Shown: in pieces, positions 7,688 through 16,217 of the stretch
Position numbering within the stretch: the stretch's first letter is position 1
How the letters are laid out: each line of letters starts with the position of its first letter
Source of the DNA: JAWLHA01 sp041690535
GTDB taxonomy: Bacteria > Pseudomonadota > Gammaproteobacteria > Thiohalomonadales > Thiohalomonadaceae
DNA length: 64,000 nt
Direction of reading: 5' to 3'
Assembly: GCA_041690535.1 (NCBI GenBank)
Contig: JAWLHA010000016.1
Location: 1-64,000, forward strand
Notes under the pieces: generated by a model
Told to the model about the DNA's origin: nothing
Databases searched by the model: none
Seen by the model: only the letters and a program-made list of their open reading frames with translations
Translations under genes and position numbers: made by a program

Positions 7688-7998
7688 GCGAGCTGTTTGG
7701 TCGGCGGGCGCTGCAACATCTCTTCGACGGTGGTGACGACCGTGACATCGTAGCCCGCGGCGCGCAGATTCTCGGCCTGCATCCAGGGCCGCGGGCCCTC
7801 CAAACGGGGAGAGGTGCACGGCCAGAGCGTCCTTGGCGGCAACGCCCCGGCGCACCCGCATTTATTTCGGTCGCGGCCTGCTGCTCCAACAGCCGGAACA
7901 GCTCGGCGCGGCGATCGCCGTTATACGGGGTTGAGACCGCCAGCCGAGCCTCGTCGACGGCCCGGCCAGGCAGGGGGCCTCGGGTCGATGGGTGTCAT
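7654..7998 (-). pseudogene. Possible decayed third gene downstream of the hybrid kinase
   Basis: An ATG at 7998 overlaps the kinase stop (ATGA), but this frame stops after 25 codons. Protein-like stretches continue in the other two frames: DEARLAVSTPYNGDRRAELF, then VAAKDALAVHLSP, then MQAENLRAAGYDVTVVTTVE. The last frame runs into the end of tetR. This pattern fits a small coupled gene broken by at least two frameshifts, or local sequencing errors. I do not recognise a family. Confidence 0.3.
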
Positions 7999-10148
7999 GG
8001 GATCACCCTCTCCTGGTGCTGAATATGATGACGTATCGTGGCGACCAGCCGCTCCAGGTCGATCGGCTTGGTCAGGTAGTCGTCCATCCCGGCCGTGCGG
8101 GCCCGCTGCGCCTCGCTCTCCAGCGCATTGGCCGACAGGCCGATGATCGGCACCCGGCCGCCGGGTCCGCCGCGGATCCGGCGGGTGGCCTCCAGGCCGT
8201 CCATCTCCGGGGTCTGCACATCCATCAGAATGACGTCGAAACGCTCCCCGGCCAGACTGAGCACCACCGCCTCGGCCCCGGTGGCGGCCACCCTGACTTC
8301 GGCGCCGATCGCCTCGAGCAGGTCCTTTTCGATCTCCCGCCCGAGCAGGTCGTCATCCACCAGCAGTACGCTCATGCCGGCCAGCGCATCGGCGGCCGGC
8401 AGAGACGCCGGCCCCGGCTCGTGCGGGCCGGGGCCGCGGGGCAGCGACAGCGTCAGCGCGAAGGTCGAGCCCACCCCTACAGCGCTCTCGACCGAGATCT
8501 GCGTGCCCATGGCCTGGGCGATGCGCTGGCTGATGGCCAGCCCAAGCCCGGTGCCACCGAAGCGGCGGGTGGTGCTCGCATCGGCCTGGGCGAACATCTC
8601 GAACACCCGCTCCATCTGCCCGTCGGTCATGCCGATGCCGGTGTCGCGCACCGCCAGGCGCACGGCGACCTGCCACTCGTCGGCCGCCACCACGTCGGCG
8701 GCGACCGTCACCGCGCCGGCGTCGGTGAACTTCACCGCATTGGCGATCAGGTTGGTGAGGATCTGGCGTAGCCGGATGGGGTCCCCCACCAGGGCGGCGG
8801 GCAGGGCGTCGTCCACCATCAGGCGCACGGCCAGGCCCTTGCGCTGCGCCGAGCAGGCCGCCAGCTCCGTCACCTCCCGCAGCAGGGCCGGGAGGTCGAG
8901 CACGGTCTGCTCGAGCTCGAGGTGGCCCGTCTCCGCCTTGGAGAGGTCGAGGATGGTATCGACCAGGCCCAACAAGGCGACCGATGCCGTCTTCAGCTTG
9001 AGCACGTAGCCCCGCTGGCGCTCATCCAAACCCGTACCCTGCAGCAGCTCGCCAAGCCCCACCAGGGTGTTGAGCGGCGTGCGGATCTCATGGCTCATGT
9101 TGGCCAGAAACCGGCTCTTGGCCTCGCTGGCCTCCTCCGCCTCGCGCCGGGCCTGGCGCAGGCCTTCATTCGCCGCCGCGAGCGCCTGCTCCCGTTGCCG
9201 CCCCTGCTGCAGCAGGCGGTCGATCCACAGGGCCGAACCGAGCAGCAGGAGCAGGACACCCACGCCGGGCAGGGTGGTCTGCAGGGTAGCGCGCAGCCAG
9301 CGCTCGGTGATCGCCCGCTCCGTGAGGGCGAAACGCACCACGAGGGGGAAGCGCTCCGACTTGCGGTAGGCGCCGACGCGGACCACCCCGTCGATGGGGG
9401 AGACCACCCACTGGACACCGAAACGGCCCGGCTCCTCGGGGCGGGGCCCGAGATCTATTGGCCCCGCAGCGGCGGGGATGCGGACCAGCACACCGCGTTG
9501 CTCCCGGCGCAGCAGCACCACGCCATCCTGCGTGCCGAGGAAGGAGCGGAAGAATTGCTCGAAGTAATCCACGCTCACGCCCGCGATGGCCACGGCGCAC
9601 AGGGCCCCAGCATCGTCCATGAGGCGGACGCTGACCGGGATGAAGCGCGGCCCGCCCGCACCGGCACGGAACGGGCGCCCGATGTGGCTGCGCTTGCGGT
9701 TGGTGTCGGTCAGCTCGAAGTGCTCGGGGTCGAAGCCGTCGTGCCGGGCCCTGGGGGCGGGCGCATGCGCGGGCGGCAGCAGCGCCCGGCCGTCACGACC
9801 GTAGAGGGCGACGAAGGCGAGCTGGGGAACGGTACCGACGGCGCGGGCGGCATGTGCTGCCAGCCAGCCCTCCGGCGTGTCGCCGCGCCGGCCGTCGCAC
9901 AGGTCGGAGAAGCTCTCCAGCAGCAGCTCGATTTCGCCGAAGGCCCGCGAGGCCTGCTCCTCCAGGGCGACGGCGCCGATGGCGACCTTCTCCCGGGCGG
10001 CCAGCTTCTCCCGCTCCAGGTTGGCGTGGGCCAGCCAGCCCACATAGGAGAGGAAGGCGGCGGTGACCGCGGCAAAGGCGAGGAAGAGGCCCCGGCGCGG
10101 TGCGGACACCGCCTGCCGCTGTCGTTGTGTCATGGAGCTGTTCGCCAT
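7995..10148 (-). CDS. Membrane hybrid sensor histidine kinase with C-terminal receiver
   Basis: The 717-residue inner-membrane sensor has a TM helix at about residues 20-40, then an extracytoplasmic Cache-like domain of about 240 residues. A second TM helix (GVGVLLLLLGSALWI) is followed by a coiled coil. The HisKA domain has the phosphoacceptor His353 in NMSHEIRTPLN. The HATPase domain has NLIANAVKF (N box), DTGIGM (G1) and GGTGLGLAIS (G2). The receiver has its phosphoacceptor Asp in FDVILMDVQTPEMDG and its Lys in YLTKPIDL. No separate response regulator adjoins it, so it presumably passes phosphate to a distant Hpt protein. AGGAA precedes the ATG. Confidence 0.9.
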   Translation of the reverse strand: MANSSMTQRQRQAVSAPRRGLFLAFAAVTAAFLSYVGWLAHANLEREKLAAREKVAIGAVALEEQASRAFGEIELLLESFSDLCDGRRGDTPEGWLAAHAARAVGTVPQLAFVALYGRDGRALLPPAHAPAPRARHDGFDPEHFELTDTNRKRSHIGRPFRAGAGGPRFIPVSVRLMDDAGALCAVAIAGVSVDYFEQFFRSFLGTQDGVVLLRREQRGVLVRIPAAAGPIDLGPRPEEPGRFGVQWVVSPIDGVVRVGAYRKSERFPLVVRFALTERAITERWLRATLQTTLPGVGVLLLLLGSALWIDRLLQQGRQREQALAAANEGLRQARREAEEASEAKSRFLANMSHEIRTPLNTLVGLGELLQGTGLDERQRGYVLKLKTASVALLGLVDTILDLSKAETGHLELEQTVLDLPALLREVTELAACSAQRKGLAVRLMVDDALPAALVGDPIRLRQILTNLIANAVKFTDAGAVTVAADVVAADEWQVAVRLAVRDTGIGMTDGQMERVFEMFAQADASTTRRFGGTGLGLAISQRIAQAMGTQISVESAVGVGSTFALTLSLPRGPGPHEPGPASLPAADALAGMSVLLVDDDLLGREIEKDLLEAIGAEVRVAATGAEAVVLSLAGERFDVILMDVQTPEMDGLEATRRIRGGPGGRVPIIGLSANALESEAQRARTAGMDDYLTKPIDLERLVATIRHHIQHQERVIP

Positions 10149-10410
10149 TGCTGTCTATTCCTGCCTGAATCGGTATCGGCCTTACCCGGCGGCGCCGCCC
10201 GCGGGCAACACGCCTGTGCCGACGGGCCGATTCCATCCGCTCTTCGCGCTTCGCCCTCCCCAATCTTGTTGGGATCGGCGAGGCCGCTACTGACAGTAAG
10301 TAATATCGAGGTGGTATGGCGAAGCGGATTGATGGGCCGGGGCAGATCGGGACCGTGCGGACCGATGCCGATGCGCGTTCTGCCCGAGTTGCCACCCATC
10401 AGGTTTGGGT

Positions 10411-10441
10411 CCGGGGGGGCGCACTGTCCGCCCCCCCCCGG
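10411..10441 (-). terminator. GC-rich hairpin after phnA
   Basis: The arms CCGGGGGGG and CCCCCCCGG form a strong stem starting 12 bases past the phnA stop. There is no U-tract, so factor-independent termination is uncertain. The rest of 10149-10452 holds nothing recognisable beyond the kinase promoter region. Confidence 0.4.
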
Positions 10442-10452
10442 GTTTGTGCGGT

Positions 10453-11034
10453 TCAGCTCGCCTTTTTGACGAACTTGGTCAGGATCACGATCTGCTGACC
10501 ATTGACGCGCCCCTCGATGTGCTCGGGGTTGTCCGGGACCAGGGAGATCCCACGCACGGCCGTACCCCGCTTGGCGGTGAAATTGGCCCCCTTCACGTTC
10601 AGGTCCTTAATCAGGGTCACCGTATCTCCCGCCTCGAGGACGGTGCCGTGGCAGTCGACGTGCCGGAGGAGCTCCTCTTGGGCCCGTCCTTCCCCGGTTG
10701 CCTGGGCCCACGCCCGGGTCTCGTCATCCAGGTAGAGCATGTCCAGCAACTCCTGGGGCCAGCCCTCGGAGCTGAGGCGCGTCAGCATGCGCCACGCCAT
10801 CACCTGCACTGCCGGCACCTGGCTCCACATGCTGTCATTCAGGCAGCGCCAGTGATTGACGTCGACCTTCTCCGGATCCTCGATCTGATCGCGGCAGGTC
10901 TGACACATGAGCACGCACCGGTCGGCGCTGCCATCGGAATCGGGCGGAACTTCATAGACGCCCAATCCTTCGGTTGCGCCGCAAAGCTCGCACTTGGAGC
11001 CACTACGTGCATGCAATGCTTGTTTAGTACTCAT
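10453..11034 (-). CDS. phnA: PhnA/YjdM family zinc-ribbon protein
   Basis: The 193-residue cytosolic protein has an N-terminal zinc ribbon with pairs CELCG (about residue 15) and CQTCRD (about residue 45). The C-terminal PhnA domain follows (CHGTVLEAGDTVTLIKDLNVKGAN...TAVRGISLV...IVILTKFVKKAS). It is the long form of the family. The name comes from the E. coli phosphonate region, but PhnA itself is not a C-P lyase component and its role is unsettled. No phn genes adjoin it here. Confidence 0.85.
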   Translation of the reverse strand: MSTKQALHARSGSKCELCGATEGLGVYEVPPDSDGSADRCVLMCQTCRDQIEDPEKVDVNHWRCLNDSMWSQVPAVQVMAWRMLTRLSSEGWPQELLDMLYLDDETRAWAQATGEGRAQEELLRHVDCHGTVLEAGDTVTLIKDLNVKGANFTAKRGTAVRGISLVPDNPEHIEGRVNGQQIVILTKFVKKAS

Positions 11035-11256
11035 TGATCTGCCTCCAGTTTGGGGCGCCTATTATGCCGCATCCGGTCCTCTGGAGGGGGAAGCCGTTTC
11101 AGTGGGCTCGGCCCCGGTGGTCTTTCCCCGGCCCACATTAGGGCGCCATGATTTTCTAAAGTGCTGAACTACAATGTCGTTGTCGGCACTAACCGAAGCC
11201 GCGGGACCGAAGAAGTCGGGGTCCACGACGCCGACCGCAGACAGGAGGTCTAACGC

Positions 11257-12960
11257 ATGCAACGCGCGCCCCTCGGAAAACTCACGCCCCCACACATCTG
11301 GGGCGCATCTATCGGCGTCAACGTCTGTTCCGCACCCTCGATCAGGCCAAATCCCGCCCCGTGGCCTGGGTCGCAGCCCCTGCGGGCTCCGGCAAGACGA
11401 CGCTGGTGGCCAGCTACCTGCAGGCGCGAAAGCTGCCGTCCTTCTGGTATCAACTCGATGCGGGCGACGAGGATACCGCAGGCCTGTTCTACCACCTGCG
11501 GCTGGCGGCCGGGCAATTTGATCCCACCCTGTCCGAGACCCTGCCCCTGCTGGCACCCGAGTACCTCAGCGTATCGAGACCTTCTCGCGCAACTTTTTCC
11601 ATCGGCTGTTCGCCGCTCTGCCGCGGCCGCTTGTGCTCGTTTTCGACAACTACCAGGACACACGGGCCGACGCCCTGGCCCGCGGCAGCGCGGGGGGATC
11701 CTTCACTCCACTGCTTCGGATCATTGCGCTCACCCACGAAAGCCACCTGCGCTGGTTCGGCGGAAACGTTGAGGTGGCCCTCGCGCAACTGGAGCAGGCC
11801 CGCGCCCTGGCCACCGAGTCGGGCGTGCACGCCCTCGACAGTCTGCTCGCCGCCCAGTTCGTCTATGTCCACGCCTACGCCGGCGAGTTCGAGAAGGCCG
11901 AAGGGCATCTCGCGGCCATGGCGGCCGTCGATACGCCGCGGCGGCTCGACCGCTCTCACTATCACTTTCTGGCGAGCTGGGTGGCCTGGCTGCGGGGGGA
12001 CGCCGAGGCCGCCTGGCAGCACGCCCTGGCCGCGGAGGGGGTGAGGGAACTGCATGCCCCCTTTCCCGAACTGGTTGTTCAGGTGGTCCTTGCCCAGCTC
12101 CTTCGCGACCGCGGCGACCCCCTTGGGGCACAGCGGTATGCACAGCGGTATCTTGCGCGCGCAAACGCGCTGGTCGCGGCCATGGGCAACAAGCTCGTGG
12201 GCTTTTTCTGCCTCTGCACGGAGGCCTGGTTCGCGTTGCTCGACGACGAACCACCGCGTGCCCTCGATCCCCTGCGGCGCGCCTTCGCCTGGGGGGCAGC
12301 CAGCGGGACCCTTCAGCATCCCTGGTGGCGACCCGACATGATGGCGGCGCTGTGTGGCCTGGCCCTCGCCCACGGCATTGAGCCCGAATACGCCCGCCGC
12401 CTGGTGCGCGTCCACCGCTTCCCGCCCCCGTCTCGCCACGCGGAAGCGGCCGAGCACTGGCCGTACCCGATCAAGATCTACGCCCTTGGGGGCTTTCGCG
12501 TGGTGAGGGAGGGCAAACCCCTTGCCGCCGCGGCGAGGAGCCAAAGCCGCCCGCTCGCACTGCTCAAGGCGCTGGTCGCCGAAGGGGCACGGGGAGTAAG
12601 CGCCAGCCGCATTGCGGAGATCGTGTGGCCCGATGAGGTGGCGGGTGACCGTCCCAACCGACTCGAGGTCAACCTCCACCGGCTCCGGAAGCTGCTCGGA
12701 AGCAACGCCGCGGTGGTATCTGTGGACGGTCGCCTGGGGCTGGACCCGGCCTCGGTCTGGGTAGACGTGTGGTGCTTTGAGCGCGTGCGGCGCCGTGCCC
12801 ACGATGAGCTGGTGAAGGCTCTGGGCGCCCGTGAAGCCGTGGCCCTTGCAACCACGGAAAAACTGCTTCGCCTCTACCGGGGGCCTTTTCTCGGGGGCGA
12901 GGCGGAGCGCGCGGTCTATCGGGGGCCGGATGGGTTGGCTGCGCCACCCATCCTCCCACG
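11257..12960 (+). pseudogene. Broken BTAD/MalT-type ATP-dependent transcriptional activator
   Basis: A good start (AGGAGG then ATG 11257) gives MQRAPLGKLTPP, but the homologous reading continues in other frames. From about 11308 the reading is RIYRRQRLFRTLDQAKSRP, then a Walker A motif (APAGSGKTT at about 11375). A further shift near 11570 leads to FHRLFAALPRPLVLVFDNYQ. Most of the NTPase domain is then missing before a TPR-like region (about 11720-12400). The C-terminal winged helix (about 12460-12700, IKIYALGGFRVVREGKPL) and BTAD domain follow. The BTAD end is cut short (LYRGPFLGGEAER then unrelated residues). Intact relatives are around 1000 residues. With two frameshifts, an internal deletion and a truncated end it is almost certainly non-functional. 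Confidence 0.8.
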
Positions 12961-12970
12961 TCTGCAGGCC

Positions 12971-14212
12971 TCAGGCGGGCGTGTAGAAGATGTCCCGGTA
13001 GGAGACGTACATCGCCGCAATCATCACGGGCGAGAGCACCAAAAAGCCGAGCCCGAGCGGTAGCGCCGCCAGGATCACCAACCCAAACGTCACGATGCCG
13101 TAGACCAGAAAGGGCAGGACGTTTTTAAGGCAGGCCTTGAAGCTCAGGACGATGGCCTCGAATGCCCCCAGATCCTCAAAGGCCACCAGTGCCGGGGCAA
13201 ACCAGTAGGCCATGATCAAGGGGACCATCAGCGCCATGGCGAGCAGCGATGCAAACACCATGGGCCCCAGCATTGCTGCCGCCATCTCCGGGGAGGCCTG
13301 CCCCCCCTGCATCTGCCCCATGGTGGCGAAGAGAGAGCCGCCGACCACCACGCCGACCACCAGCATGACGACGAAGGTCCCCACGAGATAAAGCAGCCCC
13401 ACCAGGATCAACCTGCCGGGATTGGTGGAGAATCCGGCAAACAGGTGCCTGAACTCGAAACTCTCCCCCTCTCGCTGCGCCTCGGCGCCGATCAGGAAAC
13501 CGGCGATGATGACCGGCATGAGCAGGTTCACCGCCAAGGGGCCGAGCAGCGGGATGAGGGAGGCAATGATGATCAGGATGAACCATACGACGATGGCACC
13601 GATCCAAGGCAGAGGGTTTTGCTTGAAATGGCCCCAACCACCGGTGATCCATTGCCAGCCGTGGGCGGCGGGGACCGTGTGGGGGCCCGTCATTTCCCCC
13701 TCTTCACCCGTGTGCACCGGGGTCAGGTCCGACTGGGGGGTGGCATACGGGTTTTGCTCCGCCTCCGCCGTCAGCCGCGCCTGACGCTCGCGGTATCGGG
13801 AGATGATGATGCCGCAGGCAAGACAGTCGTCGCCCTGCACTCGATCGGAACCGCATTTGGGACAACGCGGCCCCGAGGCGGCAAGGGGGCTCGTCGTGGC
13901 GGGGCGGTCCGCCCCCCCCTGGCCCGGCAACGACCCCAGGGAGTGTTGAGCCGGGTCGCCGGCTTCCAGGTGCACCTGCATCCCGAGCTTCGCCATGGCC
14001 ACCCGCAACTTCTCCGCCGTGGGCCGATCCAGGTTCTTCTTCAGCGCGATGGGGTGGCTGGTGCCCAACACCTGTTGGGCTTGCGATTCGGGCACCTTGA
14101 ACAGCTGCGAGAAGGCGCGAACGACCTGTTCCGGGTCGAAACCGTCCATCAGCTTCCCGCTGAACACAATCTTGAAAGTCTCTTCCACGTCCTTCTTTCT
14201 CCCATGTCCCAT
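12971..14212 (-). CDS. BPSS1780-like membrane protein with N-terminal zinc ribbon
   Basis: This 413-residue protein has a soluble N-terminal domain (about 1-85, EETFKIVFSGKLMDGFDPEQVV...). A zinc ribbon follows, with CPKCGSD and CLACGI around residues 118-138, then a linker. The C-terminal membrane domain has about six helices (starting WIGAIVVWFILIIIASLIPLLG). The membrane half matches the uncharacterised BPSS1780 family as I recall it. It probably sits in the inner membrane with a cytosolic zinc ribbon. Function is unknown. It converges on the broken regulator, whose truncated C-terminus ends next to this gene's stop. Confidence 0.7.
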   Translation of the reverse strand: MGHGRKKDVEETFKIVFSGKLMDGFDPEQVVRAFSQLFKVPESQAQQVLGTSHPIALKKNLDRPTAEKLRVAMAKLGMQVHLEAGDPAQHSLGSLPGQGGADRPATTSPLAASGPRCPKCGSDRVQGDDCLACGIIISRYRERQARLTAEAEQNPYATPQSDLTPVHTGEEGEMTGPHTVPAAHGWQWITGGWGHFKQNPLPWIGAIVVWFILIIIASLIPLLGPLAVNLLMPVIIAGFLIGAEAQREGESFEFRHLFAGFSTNPGRLILVGLLYLVGTFVVMLVVGVVVGGSLFATMGQMQGGQASPEMAAAMLGPMVFASLLAMALMVPLIMAYWFAPALVAFEDLGAFEAIVLSFKACLKNVLPFLVYGIVTFGLVILAALPLGLGFLVLSPVMIAAMYVSYRDIFYTPA

Positions 14213-14303
14213 TCAGTCCATGCCAGGGTGTTGCACCCGCCCTCCCAGGCCTCGGCAGTTTTGCTTCTTTTTTCGGCCACTGTCAACCTCGGCCCGCCGC
14301 TCC

Positions 14304-14344
14304 CAGGGTGAACGCATACTTACGTCACGGCCGTGCTGTGAGCG
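14304..14344. repeat. Family 1 MITE, single terminal half
   Basis: CAGGGTGAACGCATACTTAC followed by GTCACGGCCGTGCTGTGAGCG matches one end of the Family 1 element (reverse orientation). The rest is absent. It lies in the 286-base gap between the membrane protein and the first DUF2382 gene. Confidence 0.75.
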
Positions 14345-14498
14345 CAAGGAGGCATCGCCGCTGTCCTCTACTTCCACGAACTAACCCCGGAGCAATCCAT
14401 CCCCTACTCCGGGGCCTGTGGGCTAATCTCGGAGTAACGACTGATGACAGGGCGAGGGCGGGCGCGAACCCCAAGCGCCAGAACCGAGGATGGTGCCT

Positions 14499-15056
14499 AT
14501 GGAGACGAGTGTCGTAGACAAGGAAGGCGTTCACGGACGACTTCTCACAGAGGCGCGGCCGACCGCCGCCACGGGGCAGATCACAATTGCCGTAGGAGAA
14601 CGCCGGATCACGCTCCCCGCCGCTGCATTACGGCGACGCAGGTGGCGTGGCGGCTACTATGTGCCGGTCCGCTTCAGGGACCTCGATACCGCCCCGGAAG
14701 GGGTGACCATACCCGTGATGGAAGAGCAGTTGCGGGTAGAGAAACATCCGCGCGATGAACGCGTGCGGGTGAAGAAGCAGGTCACGAGCCGCGACGAGTG
14801 GGTCGAGGTGCCCACCATCGACGAGGAGGTGAAGATCGAGCGGGTGGCAGTGAATCGGGAGGTCGATACCCCTCCCGAAGCACACTATGAAAACGGCACC
14901 TTCGTGATCCCCCTGATCGAGGAGGTGGTAGTGACCCGGAAACGGCTGGTACTCCGGGAGGAGTTGAGGATCAGCAAGCGCCGGGTGGAGAAAAGACGTC
15001 GCGAAAAGGTGACCCTGCACCGCGAGGATGTCACGGTGAATAAGGACAGAGCGTAG
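14499..15056 (+). CDS. DUF2382 (YsnF-type) protein, short form
   Basis: The protein of about 185 residues is dominated by the charged DUF2382 pattern: PVMEEQLRVEKHPRDERVRV, VPTIDEEVKIERVAVNREVD, then VIPLIEEVVVTRKRLVLREE. Such domains occur in stress-associated proteins whose biochemical role is unknown. The N-terminal part (GQITIAVGERRITLPAAALR) may be a small beta domain. Two Met codons compete for the start. GAGG directly abuts the ATG at 14490, but it lies 9 bases before the ATG at 14499, which I therefore prefer. A second, longer DUF2382 gene follows after 47 bases, so the two probably form an operon. Confidence 0.75.
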   Translation: METSVVDKEGVHGRLLTEARPTAATGQITIAVGERRITLPAAALRRRRWRGGYYVPVRFRDLDTAPEGVTIPVMEEQLRVEKHPRDERVRVKKQVTSRDEWVEVPTIDEEVKIERVAVNREVDTPPEAHYENGTFVIPLIEEVVVTRKRLVLREELRISKRRVEKRRREKVTLHREDVTVNKDRA

Positions 15057-15103
15057 TCGGGCGAGCTGGAGGCTCGCCTTCTGCAAACAGGGAGGATACC
15101 GCC

Positions 15104-16120
15104 ATGGAACGAAAAACGGTCATTGGCCTTTACGAGAACAGGGATCGGGCCGAAAGCGCGATTCAGGACCTCAAGAATGAGGGGTTTGCGTCGGGCGACA
15201 TCCAGTTGAAAGGCTACGACGAGTTCGCTCGGGGCAAAGGGCGTGAGGAAGAGGGATTCTGGCGCTCGTTCCTGCAAGGCCTTGGCCTTACCGGCACCGA
15301 GGAGCGCCCCGCCGGCATGGACAAGGGCGACTTTCTGGTGGTGCTCGATGCGGACGAGGCCCAGGTGGACCATGCCGCGGACATCCTGAACCGCCACGGC
15401 GCCCTCGACATCGATGAGCGGGCCAGCCGGTACAAGGAGGCGCGCGAGGGCGCACCCGAGCGTGCGGAATACAGGGAGGAGAAGGCTGGCGTCAAGGCGC
15501 CGGAGAAGCTCGAAGAGCGGGAAGAGGCATTGAAGGTCGGTACTCGGCCGGTCTCCCGCGGCGGCGTACGCATCTTCACCCGGCCGACCGAACGCGAGGT
15601 GGAGGAGCCGGTGACCCTGCGCGAGGAGGAGGTCCACGTGGAACGCCGGCCGGTGGATCGCCCGGCGAGCGGACGGGAGGCCGGAGCCTTCAAGGATGAG
15701 TCCTTCGAGGTGCGCGCCAAGGGTGAAGAGCCGGTGGTCGGCAAGGAGACCCGGGTCAAGGAGGAGGTGGAGGTCACCAAGACGCCCGTGGAGCGCAAGG
15801 AGACCATTCACGAGACCCTCCGCGGTACCAAGGTGGAGGTGGAGCGGCTGAGCCCCGAGGAGGAGTCGCGTTTCATGGACGCGGAGTCGGAGTTTCACGC
15901 CGACTACGACAAAACTTACTCCTCTACCGGGGCCAAGTATGAGGATCTGCTCCCGGCGTACCGTTACGGCTACCACCTCGGACAAGACCCCTTCTTCAGC
16001 GGGGCCGACTGGAGGGAAGTGGAGCCGAAGGTGAAGAAGAATTGGGAGGAGCATAAGTACGGTGGTTGGGACTTCTACAAATCAGCCGTCCACAAAGGCT
16101 GGGAACGCGCCCACCACTAA
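15104..16120 (+). CDS. DUF2382 protein with general-stress-protein-17M-like N-terminus
   Basis: The 338-residue protein starts after GGAGG. Its N-terminal domain (about 1-105, KTVIGLYENRDRAESAIQDL...FLVVLDADEAQVDHAADIL) resembles the heat-stress YflT/GSP17M fold. The middle is DUF2382-like and strongly charged (RPTEREVEEPVTLREEEVHV, GKETRVKEEVEVTKTPVERK). The C-terminal 90 residues (KYEDLLPAYRYGYHLGQDP...WDFYKSAVHKGWERA) form a separate motif that recurs in such stress proteins. It is predicted soluble and probably part of a general or envelope stress response with the preceding gene. Confidence 0.75.
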   Translation: MERKTVIGLYENRDRAESAIQDLKNEGFASGDIQLKGYDEFARGKGREEEGFWRSFLQGLGLTGTEERPAGMDKGDFLVVLDADEAQVDHAADILNRHGALDIDERASRYKEAREGAPERAEYREEKAGVKAPEKLEEREEALKVGTRPVSRGGVRIFTRPTEREVEEPVTLREEEVHVERRPVDRPASGREAGAFKDESFEVRAKGEEPVVGKETRVKEEVEVTKTPVERKETIHETLRGTKVEVERLSPEEESRFMDAESEFHADYDKTYSSTGAKYEDLLPAYRYGYHLGQDPFFSGADWREVEPKVKKNWEEHKYGGWDFYKSAVHKGWERAHH

Positions 16121-16130
16121 GGCGTGCCGC

Positions 16131-16158
16131 GGATCGGGGCCCTCGCCGGCCCCGATCC
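16131..16158. terminator. Perfect 11-bp hairpin between convergent genes
   Basis: GGATCGGGGCC and GGCCCCGATCC flank a six-base loop. It lies 10 bases after the DUF2382 stop and could serve both convergent genes. There is no U-tract. Confidence 0.5.
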
Positions 16159-16217
16159 CGACAGGCGGTATCCCCGCACCCCTATGATTCGGCGCCGTGC
16201 CTCCTGACCAATGCGCG

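Noticed and set aside
8922..10469. 515-codon frame antisense to the hybrid kinase
   Set aside because: It has no recognisable domain, and the sense strand has all kinase motifs.
11489..12802. 437-codon minus-strand frame across the broken BTAD regulator
   Set aside because: The plus strand shows clear winged-helix, BTAD and TPR-like sequence. The minus frame has no domain signature.
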